This document shows positions 36,181-46,638 of a stretch of 64,000 bases of DNA, piece after piece. Under the pieces are notes generated by a model. The model saw nothing but the letters and a program-made list of their open reading frames with translations. It was not told where the DNA came from and searched no databases. Every line of letters begins with the position of its first letter. Position 1 is the stretch's first letter. The position numbers were made by a program, and so were the translations under genes. The stretch is from positions 62,001 through 126,000 of the forward strand of contig NZ_FUXG01000005.1 of assembly GCF_900167095.1 (NCBI RefSeq), given 5' to 3'. Source of the stretch: Oceanospirillum multiglobuliferum (GTDB taxonomy: Bacteria; Pseudomonadota; Gammaproteobacteria; Pseudomonadales; Halomonadaceae).

Positions 36181-36840
36181 ATGACATCTGATCAAATTTA
36201 CTTTTTAGCAGTGGCCATGCTTAATTTGGTTTGTGTTTTTGCTTGCTTTGTAGGCAGGGACCCTGACCGTCAGCCTAAGTCTATTTACTTACTAAAAGCA
36301 GCTTTCATGGTATATGCCATTAGCTGGTTTCTCTACGTTTTTGAAGATAGCTTTATCTTAGGTTTTCTCTCTAATTTAGCGGCAGTTGCTTTTGTTTGGA
36401 TAGTAGTGGTGTACAGTTATAAGCGCTGTAACGCTGTTGTGCCTTGGCCTAGGCTACTGTTCATGTTTCTCTTACACGCCATAGTTCACTTATACTTTAG
36501 TGTTGGTAATAATCTTGTTGCTCTTCTGCATACAAGCAGTTTTTTTGTACCTATCGCTTTCTTAAATATTGCTTATTTATTTGTGATAGTGAAAAGCACT
36601 GTCACTAAACCTGATTTTTACTACGCTATTACTCATATAGTGATGGCTGTGCTTATTATCATGCGCTCAATAACTTTAGAGTTATTCCCTGATTGGTATG
36701 CATTTTCTTCAGCATCATCGCAAGTGTTATGGCCGGCCTTTATATTATCAAGTGCAATTTTTGCTATTATGGGGTTTATGGAGGAGTCGCATTACAAGCT
36801 GAAACGAACTGTGATTATGGATAAAGTGCGTGCCAGTTAA
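36181..36840 (+). CDS. Seven-TM membrane protein of unknown function, sensor-domain-like
   Basis: The 219-residue protein has about seven hydrophobic helices and a short C-terminal tail (FMEESHYKLKRTVIMDKVRAS). The layout, with an EES...L helix leaving the last membrane segment, is like the N-terminal sensor part of membrane GGDEF proteins. No output domain follows, and only 88 bp separate the stop from chrA. I do not recognise a family. The gene is AT-rich compared with its neighbours. It may be a standalone sensor, a remnant of a longer protein, or an unrelated membrane protein. Confidence 0.6.
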   Translation: MTSDQIYFLAVAMLNLVCVFACFVGRDPDRQPKSIYLLKAAFMVYAISWFLYVFEDSFILGFLSNLAAVAFVWIVVVYSYKRCNAVVPWPRLLFMFLLHAIVHLYFSVGNNLVALLHTSSFFVPIAFLNIAYLFVIVKSTVTKPDFYYAITHIVMAVLIIMRSITLELFPDWYAFSSASSQVLWPAFILSSAIFAIMGFMEESHYKLKRTVIMDKVRAS

Positions 36841-36928
36841 CCCTCTTCTCCAATATGTCATATTCTTTTGCTAGGCTCAGGGTAACGAATTTAGTCCTAT
36901 TTTACGTTAGCCGTTTATTTGCCCGTTT

Positions 36929-38113
36929 ATGCCAAGTCAAAAAAACTCTCCTGTTCTAATTTTTCTAATTTTTTTACGCCTTGGGTTAACCGCTTTTGGT
37001 GGCCCAGTGGCGCATTTAGCTTATTTTCGCCAAACCTTTGTTGAGCAACGTCGATGGCTTTCTGAGCAGAACTATGCCGATTTAGTGGCGCTATGTCAGT
37101 TTTTACCGGGGCCTGCCAGTAGCCAAGTAGGCTTGGCTTTAGGGCTAACACAAGGGGGCTACTCTGGGGCTTTTGCCGCATGGCTAGGGTTTACGCTACC
37201 TTCTGCCTTAATGCTGACATTGTTGGCGTTAGGGCTTCAAATACAGGCGGATCTTTTTAGTAGTCAGGTTTTACATGCCTTGAAAATTGTCGCCCTTGCA
37301 GTGGTGGTACAAGCGGTTTGGGGCATGGGTAAAAGCTTATGTCCTGAAAAACCCCGTATCACGTTAATGATCTTATCAACTTGTATCTGTTTACTTTGGC
37401 CCATCGTAACAGTGCAACTGTTGGTATTAGGGCTAGCAGCCATTGTTGGCATTTATTGTTTCAAGCCTGTGCAAACCAAAGATCAAGTTGCGCTTGATGT
37501 TCCGTTGAGCACTCAAGCTGGAGTATTTTGGTTGCTGTTGTTTGGCTTGTTGCTGGTGCTTTTGCCGCTATTAGCCTTATGGTTGCCTTTGCCTGCCTTA
37601 GAATTGTTCAGTGCTTTTTATCGTGTGGGGTCATTGGTATTTGGCGGTGGGCATGTGGTGTTGCCTTTATTGCAAGCCGAGGTGGTTACAACGGGCTGGG
37701 TCAATCAAGAGGTGTTTGTGGCTGGTTACGGTGCAACCCAGGCAGTACCGGGGCCATTGTTCACCTTCGCAGCATTTTTAGGTGCCAGTATGGGTACTGG
37801 TATAGCCGCCATTGGAATGGCGGCTATAGGCTTGCTCGCCATATTTTTACCTGCCTTCTTCTTAGTGGCGGGCGTATTACCTTTTTGGCAAAAATTACGC
37901 CTTAATTTGAAGCTGCAATCAGCATTAACGGGGTTGAATGCTGCGGTGGTTGGCTTGTTATTAGCGGTACTATATGACCCAATCTGGACTGGTGCCATTC
38001 AATCTCCGCAAGACTTTGCTTGGGCTTTGTTGGCCTTTGCCGCGTTAAACTATTGGCGGTTACCTCCTTGGCTTGTTGTACTGGGTGCTGGGGCGGTAGG
38101 TTTACTGGCCTGA
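36929..38113 (+). CDS. chrA: Chromate transporter (CHR family)
   Basis: The 394-residue protein contains two CHR domains. The first has FLRLGLTAFGGPVAHLAYFRQTFVEQRRWL and CQFLPGPASSQVGLALG; the second has FYRVGSLVFGGGHVVLPLLQAEVV and TQAVPGPLFTFAAFLG. These GGP/PGP motifs are diagnostic. About ten membrane segments are visible. Two-domain members export chromate using the proton gradient. The gene stands alone, with no chrB regulator, so a role in chromate resistance is inferred from family only. Confidence 0.93.
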   Translation: MPSQKNSPVLIFLIFLRLGLTAFGGPVAHLAYFRQTFVEQRRWLSEQNYADLVALCQFLPGPASSQVGLALGLTQGGYSGAFAAWLGFTLPSALMLTLLALGLQIQADLFSSQVLHALKIVALAVVVQAVWGMGKSLCPEKPRITLMILSTCICLLWPIVTVQLLVLGLAAIVGIYCFKPVQTKDQVALDVPLSTQAGVFWLLLFGLLLVLLPLLALWLPLPALELFSAFYRVGSLVFGGGHVVLPLLQAEVVTTGWVNQEVFVAGYGATQAVPGPLFTFAAFLGASMGTGIAAIGMAAIGLLAIFLPAFFLVAGVLPFWQKLRLNLKLQSALTGLNAAVVGLLLAVLYDPIWTGAIQSPQDFAWALLAFAALNYWRLPPWLVVLGAGAVGLLA

Positions 38114-38121
38114 AGGGTGAA

Positions 38122-38568
38122 TTACTCCACCCAGCCGATAATATGCAGCTCCATCTCTTCTTCGGGCACCACTTGGGCGCTAATTGCTCGGCGGCGGATG
38201 CTTTGGCGTGCTTTATGGATACTGTCTGCTTTGCCACTGACCAAATGATGCCACTCAGGCAAGGGTTGCCCATCTTTCACCAAGCGATAAGCACAGGTTG
38301 AAGGCAACCAGCTGAACGCCTCTTCATGCTCGGGTGTCAGTTTGATACAGCTTGGAATACGTGTTTGACGATTAGGATAATCATTGCAACGACACTGCAT
38401 AATATCCAACAACTCACAGGCGACATCGGTGTAATACACCGTGCCATCTTCATCATCTTCCAGCTTATGTAGGCAGCATTTGGCGCAGCCATCGCACAGA
38501 GACTCCCACTCCTCTGTACTCAGTTGCTGTAGGGTTTTGGTTTCCCAAAAGCGCGCTGTTTGGCTCAT
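38122..38568 (-). CDS. ycgN: YcgN family cysteine cluster protein (UPF0260)
   Basis: This protein of about 148 residues has the cysteine cluster LCDGCAKCCLHKLED and further cysteines (CELLDIMQCRCNDY, PSCIKL, STCAYRL), suggesting a bound metal or Fe-S cluster. Family function is unknown. I chose the ATG at 38568, 1 nt past the upstream ycgL stop, because it starts at MSQTARFWE, which fits the family. A start at 38604 would overlap ycgL. It is translated from the same transcript as ycgL. Confidence 0.9.
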   Translation of the reverse strand: MSQTARFWETKTLQQLSTEEWESLCDGCAKCCLHKLEDDEDGTVYYTDVACELLDIMQCRCNDYPNRQTRIPSCIKLTPEHEEAFSWLPSTCAYRLVKDGQPLPEWHHLVSGKADSIHKARQSIRRRAISAQVVPEEEMELHIIGWVE

Positions 38569-38569
38569 C

Positions 38570-38857
38570 TTAGTACTTGCCCTCGGTTGGTGCGCTGTAA
38601 GCATTCAGTAAGCTGTCATCTTTCTTGGGTGGCATTTGCAAGTAAAAGCCTTTCTCACGAATTTCTCTTAGTACGTCACCGACTTCCGCCCGCGCTAACT
38701 TTTTCTCTTCCGTCAGCAGCAATACCATCGCAGGTTTAGGAGTGCCAAACATCTCCAGCAAAGCCTCTGGTACACGGGTCAAACCCTCTTTCTTATCAAC
38801 GTATAGATACATTTCATCTTTGCGGGGACTTTTGAAAATTTCGCAGATCAATTTCAC
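38570..38857 (-). CDS. ycgL: YcgL domain-containing protein (UPF0745)
   Basis: The 95-residue protein begins MKLICEIFKSPRKDEMYLYVDKK and has LTRVPEALLEMFGTPKPAMVLLL, matching the small YcgL family. Function is unknown. ycgL and ycgN occur as a pair in many gammaproteobacteria. Confidence 0.92.
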   Translation of the reverse strand: MKLICEIFKSPRKDEMYLYVDKKEGLTRVPEALLEMFGTPKPAMVLLLTEEKKLARAEVGDVLREIREKGFYLQMPPKKDDSLLNAYSAPTEGKY

Positions 38858-39308
38858 GGTATAACCTCAAAGCGGTTGGAAAACCTCGCCATTAGTCGAA
38901 AAACCAACATAAGGCGATCAAGCAATTTAGTAGAACAGGGGGCGTTTTTGATTTAATCACGGCAAGGGCTGAATTATGCCCTACGACCCGTAGGTAAGCC
39001 AGAATTCTCATGGTGTTTAAAAATCTTGTCGTTTCAAGTGGTGTGTTGTTGGTTAGGCTTGTTTTTGAGTCAGATGGTTAGAATGTGCTCTATTATGTGC
39101 GGGAGGGCTTACTTGTGGAGGGTGTGCAAAGTCTTTGCGATAAAAGTGATATTGCCAGTAAAAACAATAGGATGAGAGTTTTTCGGTGTATCCTGAATAA
39201 ATACTATTAATCTATAAGATGGCTTAGTCAATAATAACGCACTTTTTATGCTTATCACTCTGAGCATGCCATCGTGGTGTAACGCTTTCGGCCTTTTTAA
39301 GGAATATC
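38858..39308. other. Intergenic region upstream of cbiB with a possible structured RNA
   Basis: This spacer of 451 bp lies between ycgL (minus) and cbiB (plus). Around 38965-38993 two adjacent small hairpins can be drawn: GGC/GCC with a TGAATTAT-containing loop, then CTACG/CGTAG with an ACC loop. GTAAGCC follows. This recalls part of a cobalamin riboswitch core, but the flanking conserved boxes are not evident and the site is about 290 bp from cbiB. Nothing else stands out. Confidence 0.25.
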
Positions 39309-40322
39309 ATGCTGTTTTTCAGCCCTGAATTATTATTGCTTAGCCTTTGGTTAGGCTTAGCTTTAGATTATTTTTTAGGTGAGCCTAGGCGATGGAACCC
39401 GCTGGTGGGCTTTGGTTTTTTGGCAAGTCAATTAGAGCTGCGCTTGAACTCGCCTTCATCTCCATCTTCAACCATTATTCTAAGAGTAAAGGGATGCTTC
39501 GCATGGGGCACTCTAGTTTTACCTATACCTCTTGTGCTTTTGGTTGGGGGATATTGGACTAGTGCTCAGGGTGATGATGTACTGTTGTGGGGTATCTGGC
39601 TGTTGATCAATGGCTTGCTGCTTTGGTTTGCTGTTGGTGCAAAAAGTTTGATACAGCATTTAGAACAGATTAAACGACCTTTGGAAAAAGGTGACTTGGA
39701 CGAGGCGCGAACAAAGGTAAGTTGGATTGTTAGTCGAGATACCCGTGATATGGATGAGCACCGAGTAACCCGTGCGGCAATTGAGTCTGGTTTAGAGAAT
39801 GGCAGTGATGCGATTTATGCGCCACTGTTTTGGTTTTTGATTGGAGGTGCTCCGCTGGTTTTGCTCTATCGTTTTGCCAATACTCTGGATGCGATGTGGG
39901 GGTATAAAACAGAGCGTTATCTATCCTTTGGCTGGGCGGCTGCACGTATTGATGATCTGTTAAACTGGCTGCCAGCTCGTTTCTGCGCCTTTATCTATGC
40001 TCTTTCTGGGGTGTTTAGCGGTGCTTTGCATTGTTGGTATAAGCAAGGTTCAACTTGGGAAAGTCCAAATGCGGGGCCTGTTATGGCGGCAGGTGCTGGC
40101 GCTTTGCAGGTTTTATTAGGTGGCGGTGATTACTATCATGGCCATTGGAAAGCCCGTCCGCCCTTAGGTTGTGGTCACAAACCCAATACAGCAGACTTAC
40201 AGCGCACAATACAACTGCTTAAAAAGGCGCTGGGTATTTGGTTGTTGTTAGTCTCGGGGGGATTATTGGCCCTTATAGCTGTCCAAGGCAGTGTGAGTTT
40301 TGGGTTGAAAGGGTTTTTATGA
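39309..40322 (+). CDS. cbiB: Adenosylcobinamide-phosphate synthase
   Basis: The 337-residue inner-membrane protein has LGLALDYFLGEPRRWNPLVGFG near its start, VSRDTRDMDEHRVTRAAIESGLENGSDAIYAPLFWF in the middle and ESPNAGPVMAAGAGALQVLLGG near the end. These are CbiB/CobD(Pseudomonas) hallmarks. It joins aminopropanol phosphate to adenosylcobyric acid in cobalamin synthesis. AAGGA lies 5 nt before the ATG. Its TGA overlaps the next ATG (ATGA). Confidence 0.95.
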   Translation: MLFFSPELLLLSLWLGLALDYFLGEPRRWNPLVGFGFLASQLELRLNSPSSPSSTIILRVKGCFAWGTLVLPIPLVLLVGGYWTSAQGDDVLLWGIWLLINGLLLWFAVGAKSLIQHLEQIKRPLEKGDLDEARTKVSWIVSRDTRDMDEHRVTRAAIESGLENGSDAIYAPLFWFLIGGAPLVLLYRFANTLDAMWGYKTERYLSFGWAAARIDDLLNWLPARFCAFIYALSGVFSGALHCWYKQGSTWESPNAGPVMAAGAGALQVLLGGGDYYHGHWKARPPLGCGHKPNTADLQRTIQLLKKALGIWLLLVSGGLLALIAVQGSVSFGLKGFL

Positions 40323-41359
40323 GTAGAGTTGAAGAGACCGTGCAGCCCCCTGTACATGGGGGGAACTTAGCTTACGCTAAAGCGAAGTGGCCTAGCGCAC
40401 CAGAGCCTTGGCTTGATTTGTCTGCTGCACTTAACCCAATCCCTTGGCCTATTCCCAATATTCCCCCTCATTACTATCAAAATTTACCTGATATTGACTA
40501 TTTAAGCCTAAGGCAGGCTGCTGCGAATTATTACCATCAGCCCTGTTTATGGCCTGTTAGTGGTACTCAACAGTTGATTGAGTGTTTGCCAAGACTACGA
40601 GCACGCTCTGTGGTTGCTGTGCCGGAGGTTGGTTATGCCGAGCATGAGTGGTGTTGGCAAAAAGCAGGTCATAAGGTGTTGCGTTATAGTACTGACCAAG
40701 TAGAGCTGTTGCTGAGTCAGTGTGATGTGCTGGTGGTGATTAATCCAAATAATCCAACGGGAGAATTGATTAGCCTTAGCCAGTTGCGGTCTTGGCACCA
40801 GCAGCTACAAGCTAAAGGTGGCTGGTTAGTGGTTGATGAAGCTTTTATTGATAGCTTTCCTTTAGAGCAGCAACAACTGTCTATGGCAAGTTATGTCAAT
40901 CAGCCTGGGCTGATTGTTTTAAAGTCTATTGGTAAGTTTTTTGGTTTGGCAGGTATTCGCAGTGGTTTTGTTCTAGCAGAAGAGGGCTTGCTCTCTCAAG
41001 TTAAACAGTATTTAGGGCCTTGGCACCTAAATGGCATATCCGCCTATTTAACTGAGCGGTTATTAGAGGACTTGCCTTGGCATCAATGCTGTAGAGAGCA
41101 GTTGGCTTTGCTGTCTTATGCACTGTCACAAAAGCTGGCGCAGCAGGGTTTTGTGATAGTGGGGCAAACACCGCTGTTTGTTACAGTGCTTCATTTAAAT
41201 GCCAAACAAGTGCATGCAGCACTTGCTGAACAAGGGATTTGGGTACGTTTATTTGAAGACTTGAATTGGCTACGTTTCGGATTGCCTGCAAATACCGAGC
41301 AAAGCCTGCGTTTACAGCAGGCTTTGCAGAAGATAGAGAATATTAAGCTGGGCAATTAA
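40319..41359 (+). CDS. cobD: Threonine-phosphate decarboxylase (aminotransferase class I/II fold)
   Basis: The protein of about 346 residues is PLP-dependent. It has [25 protein letters not shown] and the PLP-lysine motif [18 protein letters not shown]. The N-terminus [12 protein letters not shown] and [12 protein letters not shown] is typical of CobC/CobD. It decarboxylates threonine phosphate to aminopropanol phosphate, the substrate that CbiB attaches. I chose the ATG at 40319, which overlaps the cbiB stop as ATGA. In Pseudomonas nomenclature the gene is cobC. Only these two cobalamin genes lie here. Confidence 0.93.
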   Translation: MSRVEETVQPPVHGGNLAYAKAKWPSAPEPWLDLSAALNPIPWPIPNIPPHYYQNLPDIDYLSLRQAAANYYHQPCLWPVSGTQQLIECLPRLRARSVVAVPEVGYAEHEWCWQKAGHKVLRYSTDQVELLLSQCDVLVVINPNNPTGELISLSQLRSWHQQLQAKGGWLVVDEAFIDSFPLEQQQLSMASYVNQPGLIVLKSIGKFFGLAGIRSGFVLAEEGLLSQVKQYLGPWHLNGISAYLTERLLEDLPWHQCCREQLALLSYALSQKLAQQGFVIVGQTPLFVTVLHLNAKQVHAALAEQGIWVRLFEDLNWLRFGLPANTEQSLRLQQALQKIENIKLGN

Positions 41360-44300
41360 CGATGGATGAGCACTTCGCTTAAATAGAGCTGTATCGGCTC
41401 TAACGCGCTTTTTAAGGCGCTGAACTTTATTGCAATCTCTGCGGTATCTTTTGCTTTAAAGGCTTGCTCTAAGTCTATGGCCGCTTGCTCTGCATTAAAG
41501 AAGGCAAATGTGCCTAATAGCCCTTTAATGGTATGCAAAAGCCGTGCAGCTTGCTCAAATTGTTCTACCTGATTGAGCTGTGCTTCTAGTGTGGGTAGAA
41601 GATCAAAATAGCTGAGCTGAAAATCTTGTAGTAGGTCGGCAAAGAGCTCTTCATCACCGCCCATTTTTCTAAGTCCTTCTTCTAAATCGCAGTCCGGTAT
41701 AGCCTTTAGCCAATGGTATTGTGTTGTGGTCTCAGCTGTTTCAGATTCTGCAAGTGCAGTTGTATTTGCCATTGGTTCTAATGGGTTGTCTGAGCAAGCC
41801 GAAGTTGATCTAGGCTTTATCCAGTGCAATAAGACTCTATTTAAATGCTCAGGGTCTACAGGCTTACTAATATGGTCGTTCATGCCGGACTCTAAGCTGA
41901 GTTCTTTATCTCCAGACATCGCGTTTGCGGTTATTGCAACAATGGGGAAGTCTAATAACTGCAACTCCTCTCGAATTGCTTTTGCTGTTTGATAGCCGTC
42001 AAGAACAGGCATTTGAATATCACAGAGTAGAAGGTCAAAGTGTTGGCTTTTAAGATACTCAAGTGCCTCCCAGCCATTGTTGGCGACGGTTACTTCTAAG
42101 CCGAGGCGTTGCAAAAGTTCACAGGCAACTTGTTGGTTAATTAAGTTGTCCTCTGCCAGTAGCACATGAGCTCCTGCAATTCGTGACAGTTGCAGTGCAA
42201 TATCTTGCTGAGCATGACTTTTGTCTAGTTTGGTAATCTGGGCAACACCGAATAAATCAGCAATGCTGTCTAATAACACAGATGGATTGACTGGCTTTAG
42301 TAGTAGGCCTGAGATACCTTGTTGCTGTTTTAACCAGTCAATACTTTGCCGTCCGTGTGCTGTGATCAGTAGGTTTTTTGTGTGCTGAGCGTTAGGAATT
42401 GCTGCATATTGTGCAATAAGTGTAGTGCCGTCTATGTCAGGCATCTGCCAGTCGATACAACTCAAGTCGTAAGGCTGCCCTTGTTCAAGTGCTGTTTTGA
42501 GTTTCTCTAAGGCTTCAGGCGCTGATGCAGCTAAATCAACTTGATAGCCAAAGCTGAGGATCATTTTCTCCATGATGCTGCGAGCGTGTGCATTGTCATC
42601 TACAACCAGTACTTTTAGTTCTGGCAAGCTATCAAGGTTAATAGGTTTTTGGGCAACATCTGTTTGAACGCCACAGCTGATAGTAAAGGTAAAAACACTG
42701 CCCTTGCCTTCGGTGCTGTTCACTTCAATATGACCACCCATCATTGTGGTCAAGTGTTTGCAAATAGCCAAACCTAGGCCTGTACCGCCAAATCGACGGG
42801 TGGTTGAACCATCTGCTTGTGAGAATGGGCGGAATAAATTGCCCATTTGTTCTTGGCTCATGCCGATGCCTGTATCACTGATGGTGAACTTTAGCGTAAC
42901 GGTTGTATCAGTGTTGTTTATGGCCTCTGCTTCAACCAATACTTCGCCATAATGAGTGAACTTGACGGCATTGGTACATAAATTCAGCAAAACTTGGCTT
43001 AAACGTAGCGCATCGCCAATTAGTAAACGTGGGATACTGGTTGGAAAAGAGAAGAGAAGCTCAAGCCCTTTTTCCTCGGCCTTAATGCAAAGCATTTTGC
43101 CTAAGTGGTCAATCACTTTATCTAGATCAAATGGCTCTGACTCTAAGCTCAGCTTACCCGCTTCAATTTTAGAGAAATCTAGAATATCGTTGATAATACC
43201 TAGCAAACCGTTAGCGGATTCGTGAATGGTTTCTAAGTAACTGGCCTGAAGTGATTGTGGGTCGTGCTCAAACGCCAACTGGCTTAACCCTATAATCGCA
43301 TTCATTGGTGTACGAATCTCATGGCTCATATTGGCAAGAAAGTCACTTTTCATCTGGTTGGCTTTATCAGCTTCAACTTTGGCCGCTTTTAATTCTCGCT
43401 CCACCTCTTTTCTTAGCGTTGAATCAGTGATAGTTAATATAATGCCGCCATCGGACAATGGGGTGCAGTGTACATCTAAGCTCTTACCACTGGATAATTG
43501 GCGTTGGTAATCACTATTGATATAACCTTTTAGATTATTGATAGCTTCTCTTAGCAAGACTGTTTTATCCCCCTCACCTAAATCACCTCGCTCAATCATG
43601 TAGCGGAAGATATCTTCTAGTGATCGGCCTTTTTGACATAGTGTCGCGGGGAGGTTCATCAGCTTGCGATAAGGTGTGTTGGCGAACTCAACGATAAAGT
43701 CTTTGTTAAGCTTTAATACACCGTTTGGTTGGTTTTCTAAAATCAGATCCTGTTCGTTTAATGTTTCGCTTAACTTGTTTTCAGCTACCTTTAGGGCTGT
43801 GATATCTCTTCCCTCTGGTAGCAATAAGGCGACATTGCCTTCATTGTCAAAAATAGGGGTTAAAGTGAAGTCAATATAGATCAATGTCCCTTCTAAGGTT
43901 TGATGCGTTATTTCAAAGTGGGAGCCAAGGCCCTGCCCTGCACTGATGATGGCTTGTTTGATTTTTTCTTGCTGTTGTTTATCGTGTGACCACCAGCTCC
44001 CCTCCCAAAAGAGCAAGCTATTTGTAACTGTATGCTCAAATGCGATAAGGTTTTTAGCAGCCTGATTAATCAGCAATATTTCACCTTTTGGGTTTAATAG
44101 CGCCATCATTTCAGAGGAGTTGTTCATTACTGCATTGAAGTAATTAGTTGTAGTTTGTAGCGCTTTTTCATTGGTTTTTTGTACGCTGATATCTCGGACA
44201 ATTCCTGTATAGAACACTTCGTCATGCACGACAACTTCGCTAACGGCAAGGTAAAGTGGAAGTGTCTCGCCTGTCTTTCTAAGACCAACTACTTCACGCC

Positions 44301-44694
44301 CTGTACCTACTATGCTTTGTGTACTTTGTGCTACAGGTTGGTCGGCAGTGTTGCGCTTTTTAAGATGTTTGCTCAGGTAGCTATCATGCTTGCTACGATC
44401 AGCCTCAGGCATCAGTATACTGATATTCTGCCCAATCACTTCTGATTTACTATAACCAAAGATACGCTCGGCAGCTGGATTGAAATCAATAACCAACCCT
44501 TTGGTATCAATAGATATCATGCCGTCAACGGTCATCTCTAAGATGGCTTTTAGTCGATTTTCTCCGGCAGAGTTTGCGTCAGGTTCAGATGAGGAGGAAG
44601 AGTGGGGATGGCGATTTTTGATAACAAATACAGTAGCTAGAACAGTGCCTGCTAATAAAATGGCGCAATCAAACAACGACAGTGCTAACAACAC
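41356..44694 (-). CDS. Hybrid sensor histidine kinase with PAS domains, two receivers and HPt
   Basis: The 1112-residue protein has one N-terminal membrane helix (residues 4-25). Three or four PAS units follow (about 45-440; [24 protein letters not shown] in the first). HisKA has the phospho-His in [20 protein letters not shown], and HATPase has [19 protein letters not shown] first receiver ([28 protein letters not shown]), a second receiver ([31 protein letters not shown]) and a C-terminal HPt ([14 protein letters not shown]) complete it. It forms an internal four-step phosphorelay of the BarA/TorS kind with an unknown signal. Translation starts at GTG 44694 with AGGAG 7 nt upstream. It overlaps the convergent cobD end by 4 nt. 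Confidence 0.93.
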   Translation of the reverse strand: MLLALSLFDCAILLAGTVLATVFVIKNRHPHSSSSSEPDANSAGENRLKAILEMTVDGMISIDTKGLVIDFNPAAERIFGYSKSEVIGQNISILMPEADRSKHDSYLSKHLKKRNTADQPVAQSTQSIVGTGREVVGLRKTGETLPLYLAVSEVVVHDEVFYTGIVRDISVQKTNEKALQTTTNYFNAVMNNSSEMMALLNPKGEILLINQAAKNLIAFEHTVTNSLLFWEGSWWSHDKQQQEKIKQAIISAGQGLGSHFEITHQTLEGTLIYIDFTLTPIFDNEGNVALLLPEGRDITALKVAENKLSETLNEQDLILENQPNGVLKLNKDFIVEFANTPYRKLMNLPATLCQKGRSLEDIFRYMIERGDLGEGDKTVLLREAINNLKGYINSDYQRQLSSGKSLDVHCTPLSDGGIILTITDSTLRKEVERELKAAKVEADKANQMKSDFLANMSHEIRTPMNAIIGLSQLAFEHDPQSLQASYLETIHESANGLLGIINDILDFSKIEAGKLSLESEPFDLDKVIDHLGKMLCIKAEEKGLELLFSFPTSIPRLLIGDALRLSQVLLNLCTNAVKFTHYGEVLVEAEAINNTDTTVTLKFTISDTGIGMSQEQMGNLFRPFSQADGSTTRRFGGTGLGLAICKHLTTMMGGHIEVNSTEGKGSVFTFTISCGVQTDVAQKPINLDSLPELKVLVVDDNAHARSIMEKMILSFGYQVDLAASAPEALEKLKTALEQGQPYDLSCIDWQMPDIDGTTLIAQYAAIPNAQHTKNLLITAHGRQSIDWLKQQQGISGLLLKPVNPSVLLDSIADLFGVAQITKLDKSHAQQDIALQLSRIAGAHVLLAEDNLINQQVACELLQRLGLEVTVANNGWEALEYLKSQHFDLLLCDIQMPVLDGYQTAKAIREELQLLDFPIVAITANAMSGDKELSLESGMNDHISKPVDPEHLNRVLLHWIKPRSTSACSDNPLEPMANTTALAESETAETTTQYHWLKAIPDCDLEEGLRKMGGDEELFADLLQDFQLSYFDLLPTLEAQLNQVEQFEQAARLLHTIKGLLGTFAFFNAEQAAIDLEQAFKAKDTAEIAIKFSALKSALEPIQLYLSEVLIHR

Positions 44695-44825
44695 AAGACA
44701 ACTCCTGTTCTCTATTCAGGTTGTTATTCAAACAAAATATTCACTACAGAGACAGTAGCGAGTATAGGTTTAAATTACGGAGCTTGCTCAGTGTCTCTAT
44801 ATTTTTGAGTCCCCAAGCAGCGTAC

Positions 44826-44854
44826 AAAAATGAGCCAGCCTTGGCTCACTTTTT
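44826..44854. terminator. Bidirectional terminator-like hairpin
   Basis: TGAGCCA (44831-44837) pairs with TGGCTCA (44842-44848) around a 4-nt loop. It is flanked by A residues on the left and T residues on the right. In the minus direction it follows the small gene ending at 44867. Confidence 0.75.
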
Positions 44855-44866
44855 ACAAAGAAATGT

Positions 44867-45151
44867 TTAGCCATAAGGGTTAAACATCATAACCAGTAAC
44901 ATCAATGCACCTAGTACTAATAGAATATCAACCACCCAGCGAGCAGGCGTTTTTTTAGGTTTACGACGGGCAGACACTGGTGCTGGTGTGTCTGTCTTTC
45001 CACGTTGATTACGAGCACTTGGGCGCTCTCGCTCTTTACTGGGGCGAGGGCGTCCAGATTTCATTTTTCGCAGTTCTTCCTTGCGCTGCTTTTCTTCATG
45101 CTCATGTTTTCGCCTAAGGGCATCTTCCTTAAGCTTTTGCATGTTGGCCAT
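44867..45151 (-). CDS. Small basic protein with C-terminal membrane helix
   Basis: The 94-residue protein has a strongly charged helical N-terminal half (KLKEDALRRKHEHEEKQRKEEL, probably coiled coil), a Pro/Arg/Ser-rich middle and one C-terminal membrane helix (VVDILLVLGALMLLVMMF). I do not recognise a family. A tail-anchored topology with the basic part in the cytosol is predicted from charge. GGGG lies 6 nt before the ATG. A terminator follows. Confidence 0.65.
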   Translation of the reverse strand: MANMQKLKEDALRRKHEHEEKQRKEELRKMKSGRPRPSKERERPSARNQRGKTDTPAPVSARRKPKKTPARWVVDILLVLGALMLLVMMFNPYG

Positions 45152-45249
45152 TCAAAACCCCAGTACCTAAAGCTGCTGTTTACACGCCAGCCGCTTGTCG
45201 AGTGATCTAATATACTAAATAAGCTGAATTATTTGGTATTTTCAGGTTT

Positions 45250-46638
45250 TTAACAACCTTTTACGATCTCATAACACGGGTTATATACCGTGCCCGGCAG
45301 TTTCATGCGCTGCTGTTGTACAAAAGATTTTAATAACTCGTCTAATGGCGCCATAATTTCGGGACTGCCATTGATCTGAAATGGGCCATATTTCTCAATG
45401 GCAATAATCCCCGGTGCTTTTACATTTCCTGCAACAATACCAGAGAATACACGCCTTAAATTAGCAGCTAACTCATGAGGTGGTTGCTCTAGGTGAATGT
45501 TAAGCCCAGCCATGTTCTCGTGGCTTGGTTCAAATGGCATTTGAAACGCTTCGCTAATTTTTAGGCGCCAGTTAAAGTAAAAGGCATCATTTTGAGCACG
45601 GCGGAAATTTTCAACCTCAATAATGCCTGTTTGCATCGCCTTAGCAACTGCTGCGGGATCATCTACAATAATTTGATAGCGCTTCTGTGCTTTTTCACCC
45701 AGTGTTAAACCGATAAATTGATCAATTTTTTGCCAGTACGCTTTGCTGTTGGAAGGCCCTGTGAAGATAACAGGGAATGGCAGCGTGTCATTTTCAGGGT
45801 TTAGCAGTATGCCCAATAGATATAAGATCTCTTCTGCTGTACCTGCCCCGCCGGGAAATACAATAATACCGTGACCAATTCGTACAAAGGCTTCTAAGCG
45901 TTTTTCGATATCAGGCAATATCACCAACTCGTTGACTATAGGATTGGGTGATTCTGCGGCAATAATACCGGGCTCAGATATGCCTAAGTAACGGCCATTG
46001 CTAATGCGCTGCTTAGCGTGGGCCAAGTTTGCGCCTTTCATTGGGCCTTTCATGGCACCTGGCCCACAGCCCGTGCAGATATTCATGGCTCTTAGGCCAA
46101 GCTCATGCCCCACCTCTTTGGTATAGCGATACTCTTCTCGGCTGATCGAATGGCCACCCCAGCATACAACAAGGTTGGGTTTGCGATTAGGCTTAAGTGC
46201 TCGGGCATTACGCAAAATGTGGAAGATAGCATTGGTAATGCCATCCGTGTCATGAAGATTAAAACGCTTACTGTGTTGAATCTCGTTGCTGACGTACACT
46301 ATATCTCGCAGCACCGCAGAAAGGTGCTCACGGATACCCCGTATCATCTCTCCTTCCACAAATGCTGTTTCAGGTGCCTGTGTAAGCTTGAGCTTTACAC
46401 CTCTATCTTGCTGTAATACCTCAATATCAAACAGTTTGTGCTGTTCTAATACCGCTTTACTGTCATCTGTGTGGCTACCGCAATTAAGAACGGCTAAGGC
46501 ACAACCGCGTAATAAGTCATACTGGCCATTCTCTGCCGTACATTTTAGGCGATTGACCTCATCTTGAGATAAAACCTCTAAGCTACCTTCAGGCGATACA
46601 ATAATGTCGATGCCTGTACCTGTGCTAGTTTGAGTCAT
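45250..46638 (-). CDS. ppnN: Nucleotide 5'-monophosphate nucleosidase PpnN (YgdH, LOG family)
   Basis: The 462-residue protein has an N-terminal PpnN-specific domain and a LOG/lysine-decarboxylase-like core (LVVCWGGHSISREEYRYTKEVG, CTGCGPGAMKGPMKGA, VFPGGAGTAEEILYLLG). A C-terminal extension is also typical. It cleaves nucleoside monophosphates, chiefly purine, to base and ribose 5-phosphate, and the E. coli enzyme is stimulated by (p)ppGpp. Length matches the family. Confidence 0.95.
   Translation of the reverse strand: MTQTSTGTGIDIIVSPEGSLEVLSQDEVNRLKCTAENGQYDLLRGCALAVLNCGSHTDDSKAVLEQHKLFDIEVLQQDRGVKLKLTQAPETAFVEGEMIRGIREHLSAVLRDIVYVSNEIQHSKRFNLHDTDGITNAIFHILRNARALKPNRKPNLVVCWGGHSISREEYRYTKEVGHELGLRAMNICTGCGPGAMKGPMKGANLAHAKQRISNGRYLGISEPGIIAAESPNPIVNELVILPDIEKRLEAFVRIGHGIIVFPGGAGTAEEILYLLGILLNPENDTLPFPVIFTGPSNSKAYWQKIDQFIGLTLGEKAQKRYQIIVDDPAAVAKAMQTGIIEVENFRRAQNDAFYFNWRLKISEAFQMPFEPSHENMAGLNIHLEQPPHELAANLRRVFSGIVAGNVKAPGIIAIEKYGPFQINGSPEIMAPLDELLKSFVQQQRMKLPGTVYNPCYEIVKGC

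Noticed and set aside
38941-39020. A confident cobalamin riboswitch before cbiB
   Set aside because: Only a fragment resembles the core. The conserved 5' boxes and the expected distance to the gene are missing, so it is kept only as a weak candidate.
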